DNA from: JAKOQB01 sp036824465
GTDB lineage: Bacteria; Pseudomonadota; Gammaproteobacteria; Burkholderiales; Burkholderiaceae_F
Direction: 5' to 3'
NCBI GenBank assembly: GCA_036824465.1
Contig: DAITAC010000002.1
Coordinates: forward strand, 57,725-121,724
DNA: 64,000 nucleotides
The position numbers and the translations under genes were made by a program. Below, piece after piece: positions 51,502 to 59,246 of the stretch (position 1 is the stretch's first letter; every line of letters begins with the position of its first letter). The notes under the pieces were generated by a model. The model was not told the origin of the DNA. It saw only the letters and a program-made list of their open reading frames with translations, and did not search any database.

Positions 51502-52962
51502 TCAGGCGGAAAGGAGTGATTCACCGGCACGCTGCGTGCTTGCCATCAGCGCCGCCTCGTCTTCATTGAGAGTGAAAGGTGCACCGCCGGGCTGCAGCGC
51601 GAGCGCCGCCAGATGCGCGCCGGCGGCAGGCATCCAGTCCTCCGGCACTCGTTGGCCATGCGTGACACCCAGCAGCACCAGCTTGTTGCGCAATACGGTG
51701 TCCAGCGCGCCTCCGATGCGGGCCGCCTCATCCAGCTTGGTCAGAATCGCACCCCCCGCCGCGCGCGCGTGCCAGGCGCGCGCGACTGCATCGAGCGTCT
51801 CGGCATGCGATGCTGCACTGAGCAGCAGCACGCGCTGTACCGGTCGCTGTGGCGTACCAGCCTGCGCCAGCATGTCGAGCATTTCGGCCAGGCGTTCATC
51901 ACGCTGGGAGACGCCGCAGGTGTCGATCAGCACCAGCCGCTTGTTTCCCATCGCGGCGAGCACCTCGGCCAGCGTCACCGCGTCCTGCGCCAGGTGCACC
52001 GGCACCCCGAGAATGCGGCCATAGGTTCGCAGTTGCTCGTGCGCGCCAACGCGATACGCATCGAGCGTGACCAGACCCAGCTGCGCCGAACCGTGCCGGA
52101 CCGCGAAGCGCGCGGCCAGCTTGGCAACCGTGGTGGTCTTTCCAACGCCGGTCGGGCCGACCAGTGCGAACACGCCGCCGCGCTCAATGATGCCGTCGTC
52201 TTCCGCCGCACATTGAATGTTCAGCGCGAGAACATCGTTAAGCCAGCAGTCGCTGCCCGCAAGCGCGGTGTCGGCCGGGATGTGGCTGCCGATGTGGCGT
52301 GCGACCTCGGTCGAGAATCCCGCGGAGAGCAGGCGCATCATCACGCGCACCTGGACCGGATTGCGCTTCTGCAATTCGGCCGCGGTCGTCGCCGAGGACA
52401 TCGTGGCCATCTGCTCGAGCAGCAGCGCGCGCATTCCCTGCAGTTCTTCGAGCAGGCGGATGTCGGACTTCACGGTCTCCTGCCTTACGGCTGCGATTGG
52501 CGTGCTGGCCACGGCCGGCGCGACATCCGCGACGGGGCGTTGACGGAACACCGCGGGCGGTACGACTGGGGCGATCGCCGCGCCTTCGGCCGTCTCCTGC
52601 GCCATCTGCTCATACATCTCGGTGCCGACCGGACGCTGGATTGTCATCGACACCGGAGTCGCCAGGCGCGCAGCTGCCGCAGGCCGCGACTGGCCCTGGC
52701 GCTTGAGGAAGTCGTTGAATGATTCGATTTTCGGCACCGGCGGCATCGGCGCCCTGCTCGCTTCGGCCTCGCGCGCCGCTTTGCGTGCGGGGCGCGCATC
52801 TTCGACCAGCGCGTGCATCGCGTCGCCCGCGGCCGCGAGGATCTCCACCCTGCCACCGGTCAGCGAGCGATTGGAGATCACCAGCGCATCGGCGCCGAGT
52901 TCACGCTTGACCTGGGCCAGCGCATCGCGAGCGTTGGCGGCAGTGAATCGTTTGATGCTCAT
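51502..52962 (-). CDS. flhF: Flagellar placement GTPase FlhF
   Basis: SRP-family GTPase that sets the site of polar flagella. The product is 486 residues. The N-terminal B domain starts SIKRFTAANARDALAQVKRE with LGADALVISNRSL. The G domain, from about residue 230, has the P-loop LVGPTGVGKTTTVAKLAARF, LVTLDAYRVGAHEQLRTYGR and VLIDTCGVSQRD (the usual DTAG reads DTCG). The start follows a heptamer repeat directly. Its presence suggests polar flagella. Confidence 0.95.
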   Translation of the reverse strand: MSIKRFTAANARDALAQVKRELGADALVISNRSLTGGRVEILAAAGDAMHALVEDARPARKAAREAEASRAPMPPVPKIESFNDFLKRQGQSRPAAAARLATPVSMTIQRPVGTEMYEQMAQETAEGAAIAPVVPPAVFRQRPVADVAPAVASTPIAAVRQETVKSDIRLLEELQGMRALLLEQMATMSSATTAAELQKRNPVQVRVMMRLLSAGFSTEVARHIGSHIPADTALAGSDCWLNDVLALNIQCAAEDDGIIERGGVFALVGPTGVGKTTTVAKLAARFAVRHGSAQLGLVTLDAYRVGAHEQLRTYGRILGVPVHLAQDAVTLAEVLAAMGNKRLVLIDTCGVSQRDERLAEMLDMLAQAGTPQRPVQRVLLLSAASHAETLDAVARAWHARAAGGAILTKLDEAARIGGALDTVLRNKLVLLGVTHGQRVPEDWMPAAGAHLAALALQPGGAPFTLNEDEAALMASTQRAGESLLSA

Positions 52963-52973
52963 CGTTGAACCTC

Positions 52974-53003
52974 GGTCGGGAGTCGGGTGTCGGGAGTCGG
53001 GAG
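52974..53003. repeat. Heptamer array between flhA and flhF
   Basis: GGTCGGG, AGTCGGG, TGTCGGG and AGTCGGG follow one another from 52974 to 53001 in exact 7-base steps. It fills most of the gap between the flhA stop (53008) and the flhF start (52962). Only one arm is present here. Confidence 0.85.
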
Positions 53004-53007
53004 CAGA

Positions 53008-55101
53008 TCAGGTCGCACCACCCAGCACGGTGCTGACGCGGATCGTGCTGGTTTCGGGGACTTCGGCGTGTCCGATCACGCGCAGGCGCGGCGCGGCGCG
53101 TTTCAGAAGCCGCGCCAACGGCACGCGCAGCCGATCGGGCGCGAGCAGCGTCGGTGCAAGCCCCATGTCCTCCTGTCGCTGCGCGGCGACGGCCGCGCCA
53201 CGCTGGATCAGATCGACCAGTCCTGGCTCGATCGCGGCATCGGCCGCGGCGCCGCCAAGCGATTGCACCAGCACCTTTTCCAGATCGGAATCGAGCGCAA
53301 TCACCGACAACTCCTTGGTCGTGCCGAAGAACGTCTGCGCAATCGATGCGCGCAGCGCGGCGCGCACGTGCGAGGTGAGTTCGGCCGGATCGGTGGTGCG
53401 CTGGGCGACGTCGGCGAGCGTCTCGACGATCGTGCGCAGGTCGCGGATATGCACGCCTTCATCGAGCAGATTCGCCAGCACACGCTGCAGTGTCGACAGC
53501 GGAATCAGCTTGGGCACCACGTCGTCCACCAGTTTCGGCATCAGCTTCCCGACGTGATCGATGAGCGCCTGCGTCTCGGTTCGTCCGAGCAGCTGACCGG
53601 CATGCGACAACAGCAGGTGATTGAGGTGGGTTGCCACAACCGTCGAACAATCGACCACGGTGTAGCCAAGCACCTGCGCAGCATCGCGCGTCCGCGGCTC
53701 GATCCAGATCGCCGGCAGGCCGAATGCCGGATCGCGGGTCGCCGTGCCCGGCACCGACTGCGTCACGCCGCCCGGATTGATCGCCAGCAGCATGCCGTTG
53801 AATCCCTCGCCTTCGCCGATCACCACGCCCTTGAGCAGCACGCGATAGCCGCTCGGCTTCAGGTCCAGGTTGTCGCGGATATGGACTGGTGGCGGCAAAA
53901 AGCCGATCTCCTGCGCGAACTTCTTGCGCAGCGCTTTGATCCGCTTGAGCAGTTCGCCGTCCTGCGACTTGTCGACCAGCGGAATCAGCCGATAGCCGAC
54001 CTCCAGCCCCAGCACGTCGACGGGAACGATGTCGTCCCAGCTAGCTTCCTGCGATGGCATCGCCTCGGCCGCCGCTGGCTGCGCAGCAAGTTGCACCTGC
54101 GCGCGGCGGTCGCGCTGCGCGAGCCACCAAGCCGCGTAACCAAAGATCGCGGCGAACATCAGGAACACGAACCAGGGCATGCCGGGAATCACGCCGAGCA
54201 CGCCCATGATCGCGGCGGTGATGCCGAGCACACGCGGCGCCTTGAACAACTGTCCCGCCATCTGCGCACCGAGATCCTGCTCGTCCTTGCCGACACGCGA
54301 AACGATCAGGCCCGCCGCGATCGAAATCACCAGTCCCGGAATCATCGCAACCAGGCCGTCGCCGATCGACAGCAGCACGTAGTTGTCGGCCGCATCGGCC
54401 ATCCCCATGCCATGCCAGATGGTGCCGATCGCAATGCCGCCGATCAGGTTGATGAAGAGAATGAGAATTCCGGCGACGGCATCGCCGCGCACATATTTGC
54501 TGGCGCCGTCCATCGCGCCGTAGAACTCGGCTTCCTGCGCGATCTCGGTGCGGCGGCGGCGTGCTTCCTTGTCGTCAATGATCCCGGCATTCAGATCCGC
54601 ATCGATCGCCATCTGCTTGCCCGGCATCGCATCCAGCGTGAAGCGCGCTGCAACCTCGGCAATACGCCCCGCCCCCTTGGTGACGACCACGAAGTTGATG
54701 ACCACCAGGATCGAGAACACGATGAGTCCCACCGCGATATTGCCGCCGATCACGAAGTGGCCGAACGACTCGATCACCCTGCCTGCCGCGGCCGGTCCGG
54801 TGTGGCCGTCCATCAGCACCGCGCGGGTCGAGGCGACGTTCAGCGACAGCCGCATCAGCGTGGTGAGCAGCAGAACCACCGGAAACGCCGCGAACTCCAG
54901 CGGCCTTCTCGTGTACACCGCGACCATCATCACCACCAGCGCGATCGCGATGTTGAAGGTGAACAGCACGTCGAGCAGAAACGTCGGCAGCGGCAGGATC
55001 ATCATGGCAAGGACCATGAAGACGAGCAGCGGCACCGCAAGCGCCTGCCACGGCACAGCGCGCAGCCAGGGATGATTGAAGGCGGCGGTGAGGTTGTTCA
55101 T
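53008..55101 (-). CDS. flhA: Flagellar export gate protein FlhA
   Basis: Large export-gate component of the flagellar type III system. The product is 697 residues: eight transmembrane helices in the first 330 residues, with the FHIPEP-type loop motif around GDAVAGILILFINLIGGIAI and the conserved VAARFTLDAMPGKQMAIDAD, then a cytoplasmic domain with PVHIRDNLDLKPSGYRVLLK and a C-terminal tail that receives export chaperones. It is followed by flhF and preceded by flhB in the same direction. Confidence 0.97.
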   Translation of the reverse strand: MNNLTAAFNHPWLRAVPWQALAVPLLVFMVLAMMILPLPTFLLDVLFTFNIAIALVVMMVAVYTRRPLEFAAFPVVLLLTTLMRLSLNVASTRAVLMDGHTGPAAAGRVIESFGHFVIGGNIAVGLIVFSILVVINFVVVTKGAGRIAEVAARFTLDAMPGKQMAIDADLNAGIIDDKEARRRRTEIAQEAEFYGAMDGASKYVRGDAVAGILILFINLIGGIAIGTIWHGMGMADAADNYVLLSIGDGLVAMIPGLVISIAAGLIVSRVGKDEQDLGAQMAGQLFKAPRVLGITAAIMGVLGVIPGMPWFVFLMFAAIFGYAAWWLAQRDRRAQVQLAAQPAAAEAMPSQEASWDDIVPVDVLGLEVGYRLIPLVDKSQDGELLKRIKALRKKFAQEIGFLPPPVHIRDNLDLKPSGYRVLLKGVVIGEGEGFNGMLLAINPGGVTQSVPGTATRDPAFGLPAIWIEPRTRDAAQVLGYTVVDCSTVVATHLNHLLLSHAGQLLGRTETQALIDHVGKLMPKLVDDVVPKLIPLSTLQRVLANLLDEGVHIRDLRTIVETLADVAQRTTDPAELTSHVRAALRASIAQTFFGTTKELSVIALDSDLEKVLVQSLGGAAADAAIEPGLVDLIQRGAAVAAQRQEDMGLAPTLLAPDRLRVPLARLLKRAAPRLRVIGHAEVPETSTIRVSTVLGGAT

Positions 55102-55104
55102 TTA

Positions 55105-55135
55105 GTCGGGCGTCGAGAGTCGGGAGTCGGGAGTT
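55105..55135. repeat. Left heptamer array between flhB and flhA
   Basis: GTCGGGCGTCGAGAGTCGGG followed by AGTCGGGAGTT, with the 7-base GAGTCGG unit, ends 45 bp before the assembly gap. With the oppositely oriented array at 55373-55439 it forms an inverted pair around the gap. Confidence 0.8.
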
Positions 55136-55180
55136 GGCGCATCTGAAGAGGGTGCCGTCGGCTGCATCGCGACAAATGGA

Positions 55181-55280
55181 NNNNNNNNNNNNNNNNNNNN
55201 NNNNNNNNNNNNNNNNNNNNNNNNNNNNNNNNNNNNNNNNNNNNNNNNNNNNNNNNNNNNNNNNNNNNNNNNNNNNNNNN
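55181..55280. other. Assembly gap of 100 N flanked by identical 55-bp sequences
   Basis: Exactly 100 N. The 55 bases before the gap (55126-55180) are identical to the 55 bases after it (55281-55335). This is what a scaffolder leaves when two contig ends share their last k-mer, so the real gap may be zero or may hold more copies of a tandem repeat. Apart from repeats there is no gene between 55102 and 55443. Confidence 0.9.
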
Positions 55281-55372
55281 GTCGGGAGTTGGCGCATCTG
55301 AAGAGGGTGCCGTCGGCTGCATCGCGACAAATGGAAATGCGAAGTCGCGGCGCACCGGGGCGATCTCCTAAT

Positions 55373-55439
55373 CTGCCGACTGCCGACCGCCGACTGCCAA
55401 CGGATAGCTCCCGACTCCCGACTCCCGACTCCCGACTGC
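55373..55439. repeat. Right heptamer arrays between flhB and flhA
   Basis: CTGCCGACTGCCGACCGCCG and ACTGCC (55373-55398) are 7-base units of one type. CTCCCGACTCCCGACTCCCG followed by ACTCCCGACTG (55409-55439) has four CTCCCGA units of the second type, inverted relative to the left array at 55105. Confidence 0.85.
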
Positions 55440-55443
55440 TTAC

Positions 55444-56592
55444 TCATGCCATCGCCCTTGGCTCATACGGATCCATGCCTTCCGGCACTTCGATATCTGA
55501 CGGCTCGACCGGTCGCGCGCCGCGGCCCTGCGCAAATCGCTTGAGCTGGAACACGTACGCCAGCACCTGGGCGACCGCGCTGTACAGTGCAGCCGGGATG
55601 GCGTCGCCGAGTTCGACGTGGCGATACAGCGCCCGCGCCAACGGGGGCGCTTCGAGTTGCGGCACGCCGTGGGCGCGCGCGAGTTCCTTGATCTTTTCGG
55701 CGACCGCATCGACGCCCTTGGCGACCACGACCGGTGCCGCATGCCGGCCTTCCAGGTACTTGATCGCCACTGCGAAGTGATTCGGGTTGGTGACCACCAC
55801 GTCGGCCTTCGGCACGGCGGCCATCATTCGCTTGCGCGCCAGTTCGCGCTGCGTGCTGCGAATGCGCGCCTTGATGTGCGGATCGCCTTCGGTCTCCCGG
55901 TTCTCGCGCTTCACTTCCTCCAGCGTCATTTTCAGCTTCGAGCGGTGGTGATAGATCTGGAACGGCACGTCAATTGCCGCGGTCGCCGCCAGTGTTGCGA
56001 TCAGCATCGCAAAACCCACCGCCAGCATCGCCGCGAAATGCATCAGAGCGGAGGTCAGGTTCTCATGCGCCAGTTGCGCGATCTCGTGCATGTGTGAGTA
56101 GACGTACGCGCCGCCGACCGCCGCCAGCAGCAGCGACACCAGCATCACCTTGGCCAGTTCGACCAGCGCCGGAACCGAGAACATTCGGTTAAGACCGTTA
56201 GCTGGGTTCAGCCGATCCGGTTTCATCGTGGCCAGCGACGGCACAAACATCCAGCCGCCCACCACAAGCGGCGCTGCGATAGCGGCCGCGAGGACAAGCG
56301 CCAGCAGCGGCAGGAACTGTGGCAGTGCAGCCAGCACCAGATCGCCCATGCGCGCGGTCATCCGCGACGGATCGGCCAGCAGCGCGGCATCGAACGTCAG
56401 ACCGGCCGCGACGAGTTTCAGGCTTGCGCTTGCCAACGGTGTCGCGAGTAGAAGCAGGGCCGCCCCGGCGCCACCCAGCAGCAGCAGATGTGCCAGGTCG
56501 CGCGAGCGCGGCACCTGACCTTCACGCCGCGCATCCGCCAGCCGCTTCGCTGTCGGCGGCAGATTGCGTTCCTGTCCGGTTTCCTCGGCCAT
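55444..56592 (-). CDS. flhB: Flagellar export switch protein FlhB
   Basis: Export-gate protein whose self-cleaved C-terminal domain switches export from hook to filament substrates. The product is 382 residues: N-terminal ERNLPPTAKRLADARREGQV, four transmembrane helices between about residues 30 and 210, then a cytoplasmic domain. The autocleavage motif, normally NPTH, reads NPNH here (VVVTNPNHFAVAIKYLEG). Asn and Pro, the residues at the cut, are kept. A second, smaller FlhB C-terminal homologue is encoded at 59990. Confidence 0.95.
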   Translation of the reverse strand: MAEETGQERNLPPTAKRLADARREGQVPRSRDLAHLLLLGGAGAALLLLATPLASASLKLVAAGLTFDAALLADPSRMTARMGDLVLAALPQFLPLLALVLAAAIAAPLVVGGWMFVPSLATMKPDRLNPANGLNRMFSVPALVELAKVMLVSLLLAAVGGAYVYSHMHEIAQLAHENLTSALMHFAAMLAVGFAMLIATLAATAAIDVPFQIYHHRSKLKMTLEEVKRENRETEGDPHIKARIRSTQRELARKRMMAAVPKADVVVTNPNHFAVAIKYLEGRHAAPVVVAKGVDAVAEKIKELARAHGVPQLEAPPLARALYRHVELGDAIPAALYSAVAQVLAYVFQLKRFAQGRGARPVEPSDIEVPEGMDPYEPRAMA

Positions 56593-56771
56593 GCGTGCGA
56601 CGCCTGCGCGAAGGCTGGCGACATCCGTTGCGTGATGTCGTCATTATTCGAAGTCGCACGCCGACCTAACCGATGAATATCGGCACGAGTTCAGTTCACT
56701 TTAGGTCGTGCCCCGTCACCCAGGCGTGGAATTGAATGGCGAATGCCCGCCAATTCGACGCGGCGCGCGCC

Positions 56772-56798
56772 TCAAGCTCCGCACGGCCGCGCCGATCA
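56772..56798 (+). promoter_or_regulatory. Sigma28 (FliA) promoter of the 56851 gene
   Basis: TCAAGCTC (56772-56779), 11 bp, then GCCGATCA (56791-56798). The -10 is identical to that of flgM; the -35 begins TCAA, a variant common in FliA promoters. It points at the uncharacterised gene beginning 53 bp downstream. The 258-bp gap between flhB and that gene shows nothing else. Confidence 0.75.
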
Positions 56799-56850
56799 GA
56801 TAGACGATGAGGTCCGCATCCGCGGATCGCGCTGTTTGCCCGACTGACGG

Positions 56851-57267
56851 ATGGACCGAATGACACGTCACGAGATGCTGCGACGACTGGCTGAAGACGC
56901 GACCCAGCCGCTGGAAGACTTCATGCATCAGCCCGTACTGTCTTCAAGCGCACCGGTCGCTGACGCACCGGTTCCAAATCCCGTCACTGAAATGTTCGTC
57001 TGGTTCGAGGACACCAGCATGCGTCGGCGCGGAATCGCCGGACTGCCAGAGTGTCTGCTGCCATATGGAGAAGGCATGCGCGTGCTGGAGCGGAAGTACG
57101 CTGACGGACATCTGCATCTGCTGACCGCCGCTCGCATCGAATGCACCGAGCGCTTCGGCGAACGCATTGCATCGCTCTACACCGCCGCATTGTCAGTTGG
57201 AACGATCGCCTGGATCGGCACCGGCAGCCAATACCAGAGTGCGTGGAGCGAGTTGTATCCGGGGTAG
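56851..57267 (+). CDS. Uncharacterised protein under sigma28 control
   Basis: A 138-residue soluble protein I do not recognise. It is acidic at the N-terminus (HEMLRRLAEDATQPLEDFMH), has a central segment MFVWFEDTSMRRRGIAGLPE with CLLPYGEGMRVLERKYADGH, and ends in YTAALSVGTIAWIGTGSQYQ. There is no signal peptide or membrane helix. Codon usage is like that of its neighbours, and Met4 is an alternative start. It stands alone between flhB and ycgR, transcribed against both, behind a well-formed FliA-type promoter, which suggests a role late in flagellar assembly or in motility. Confidence 0.75.
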   Translation: MDRMTRHEMLRRLAEDATQPLEDFMHQPVLSSSAPVADAPVPNPVTEMFVWFEDTSMRRRGIAGLPECLLPYGEGMRVLERKYADGHLHLLTAARIECTERFGERIASLYTAALSVGTIAWIGTGSQYQSAWSELYPG

Positions 57268-57275
57268 CTGAAAGT

Positions 57276-57375
57276 CCGGAGTCGGGAGTCGGGAGTTACG
57301 AACCCCCTGCTCTTGTCGACGCCGAGGCAAGCAGGCAGTTCGCTACTCCCGACTCCCGACCCCCGACTCCCGACT
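57276..57375. repeat. Inverted heptamer repeat between convergent genes
   Basis: The left arm CCGGAGTCGGGAGTCGGGAG (57277-57296) and the right arm ACTCCCGACTCCCGACCCCC, continuing GACTCCCGACTG (57345-57375), are inverted copies of the GAGTCGG heptamer around a 48-base core. The right arm runs into the 3' end of ycgR and encodes its last ten residues and stop. Confidence 0.88.
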
Positions 57376-58128
57376 GTCTTTCCGGTCTGCCGTGCTCTTG
57401 CGGTGTTCGGCTTCGACGCGGTTGATGAAGCGCTGAAGCATCAATCTCGCCTGCGGTGCAATGCGCATGAATTCGCAGCCGATGCGCTGCTCGCCTTCCC
57501 GCTGCGTGAGCTCGATCGAACGCACGCGCAACCCAGTGGCGATCGTCCCTTCACCCGGGAAGTCGACCGTGCAGTCCGGTAACTCCATGCCAAGCGAGAA
57601 CGGCCGCTCTCCGATGCGCGCCGCCAGCGCCAGCCCGCCACCGCTCAAATCGAGCACGCGCCACGTGTCGGTACGGTGCGTCTGCTCATCGCGCACCGTG
57701 CACATGACCGGGCGGCTGGCGAGCGGACGGACACGGAAGAACTCGCGCCGCTGCATCCGCATCACGCGCTCGGGCACACGCACGCGCAAGGCCGGGCGCC
57801 CTTCGAACGAGGTGGCCTCGGCGCGCGTCGCTTCGAACTGCATCTTGACCCCCTGCACGAAGGCGACGAACACCAGCCGACGCGACGCCAGCAATCGCCG
57901 CTGCACCGCTTCATCGGGCGCCGCATCGACCACCAGCTCCTCGAAATCCGGATTGATCGACAACAGCGCGGTCAGGAAGAAGCTTCCGGCCTGGTCGTAA
58001 TAGACGTTGGTCAGCACGCCGAAGTCGAGCAACTGCTGCAGCAATGACAGCACCTCGACCCTCGCATACACCGCGAAGCGCTCCAGCGACGGCGAATCAG
58101 GCTCGGGGAAAGGCGTGGTCATGCCCAT
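57343..58128 (-). CDS. ycgR: YcgR-type c-di-GMP-binding flagellar brake protein
   Basis: A 261-residue protein with an N-terminal YcgR domain (about 15-120) and a C-terminal PilZ domain (about 125-245). Both ligand motifs are intact: RRxxxR-type QRREFFRV and DLSGGGLAL, which fits (D/N)xSxxG. When bound to c-di-GMP such proteins slow the flagellar motor. The last ten residues (SRESGVGSRE) are translated from the heptamer repeat that follows, so the original stop has been replaced. It is convergent with the 56851 gene. Confidence 0.9.
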   Translation of the reverse strand: MGMTTPFPEPDSPSLERFAVYARVEVLSLLQQLLDFGVLTNVYYDQAGSFFLTALLSINPDFEELVVDAAPDEAVQRRLLASRRLVFVAFVQGVKMQFEATRAEATSFEGRPALRVRVPERVMRMQRREFFRVRPLASRPVMCTVRDEQTHRTDTWRVLDLSGGGLALAARIGERPFSLGMELPDCTVDFPGEGTIATGLRVRSIELTQREGEQRIGCEFMRIAPQARLMLQRFINRVEAEHRKSTADRKDSRESGVGSRE

Positions 58129-58221
58129 TGGCTGTTCTCGCTGTCTTCTTTCCTTTTGTACGCGGCCTGAACCGTTTTCAAATCGCCGACGCGCACCGCG
58201 AGAAACGGCTGGCGCGCGCCT

Positions 58222-58971
58222 TTAGGCATTGATCGAAACCGCAGCGCGTCTCTGCGCCTCGATGCCCTCGACGTAGCAGCACACTCGCTCCAATGCTCGT
58301 GGTGTGATGTCGGCAAAGGCACATCCGTAGCGCCAGCCGCCGGAGCCCTCGGCCCGCGCGACGTGGCGCACGATCAGATCCGTCGTAACTTGCCCTTCCC
58401 GGCCGAGGTTGAAACCGCAGTTGAGCAGTCGCTCGCCGGACGCATACATGTCGCGCGCGCGCGCCAGCAGCGCGACGCCGCCGACGCCGATATCGAGCAC
58501 GATTAGCCGTTGCTCCGATGGCAGATTCGTTTCCCCTCGCACCATGCATTCAAGCGGACGCATCCGCGGGGTTCTTGCGCGAGCGTGCACGCGTCGCTGC
58601 AGATGCAGCATCCGGGTCGGCAGCGACACCCGGACGCCAATGCCGCTCGCAGTCGCGATTGTGCCGCCGATCGCCGCCGCGAACTGGATCTTCACGCCTC
58701 GCAGGAACGCGACCACGGTAATTGCGTTTGCCGCTGACAGCATTTCGTGTTCCATCTCGCTGACTGCCGCCAAGACCAGTTCGTCGACGGACGGCATGAT
58801 CGCATCGATCCTTGCTCCGGCAGGAACGAACCCTCCGTCGATAAAGCAGGTCAGCATGACTTTCGAGTGGCGAAGCCGCTTCAAGAACTCGACGATGTCG
58901 TCGCGCGAGCGCAGCAGGTGCTGCGCCAGCGCTGGTGTCAACGGCTCCGGCAGCAACATTGTTCTCAGCAT
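58222..58971 (-). CDS. YcgR-like protein, copy B
   Basis: A 249-residue protein with a YcgR-type N-terminal domain and a PilZ-like C-terminal domain, starting MLRTMLLPEPLTPALAQHLL. It has the RxxxR motif (LQRRVHARART), but the second ligand motif reads DIGVGG, so the Ser of (D/N)xSxxG is replaced by Gly. It aligns without gaps over its whole length with the protein at 59247, with roughly three in five residues identical by eye, so the two arose by duplication. Cyclic-di-GMP binding may be weak or lost. The longer frame upstream (20 residues) lies in the decayed flhB-like remnant. Confidence 0.82.
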   Translation of the reverse strand: MLRTMLLPEPLTPALAQHLLRSRDDIVEFLKRLRHSKVMLTCFIDGGFVPAGARIDAIMPSVDELVLAAVSEMEHEMLSAANAITVVAFLRGVKIQFAAAIGGTIATASGIGVRVSLPTRMLHLQRRVHARARTPRMRPLECMVRGETNLPSEQRLIVLDIGVGGVALLARARDMYASGERLLNCGFNLGREGQVTTDLIVRHVARAEGSGGWRYGCAFADITPRALERVCCYVEGIEAQRRAAVSINA

Positions 58972-59234
58972 GATGACCGTCCCGGGGGAGTCATGGCCTG
59001 CACGGCGCGCCCTTCCATCTTGTAGACCCATGGCCGCATTTCCGCCAAGGTAATGTTCAAGGCCGGCCGATATTGCGGAGCGTTGATATCGCTCAACCTG
59101 GCCAGCTCTGATCCGGCCTCACCATAGTGCGGCGTGATCATGCCCATCGGTTTCTTTCGATGTCCTGTGCACTGCATTGCGTAGACTGAGTCCTCATTTA
59201 TTGCCGTCATGCATCGCCAAGAACCACGAGGCAC
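58965..59234 (-). pseudogene. Decayed remnant of the small FlhB homologue
   Basis: A short frame of 89 residues whose last 40 or so (PALNITLAEMRPWVYKMEGR) align with the end of the small FlhB homologue at 59990 (PPLYIAVAEVLAWVYQIEQC), both just before a YcgR-like start. The DNA also matches over this stretch. The rest of the FlhB domain is gone. Upstream, ATGGGCATGATCACGCC resembles the first bases of ycgR (ATGGGCATGACCACGCC), so the remnant may be a mosaic. I regard it as non-functional. Confidence 0.6.
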
Positions 59235-59246
59235 GCCTCTGCTTTA

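Noticed and set aside
55181..55280. The interrupted region between flhB and flhA as a mobile element insertion
   Set aside because: It is a fixed-size run of N with identical 55-bp flanks; nothing in the visible sequence encodes a transposase.
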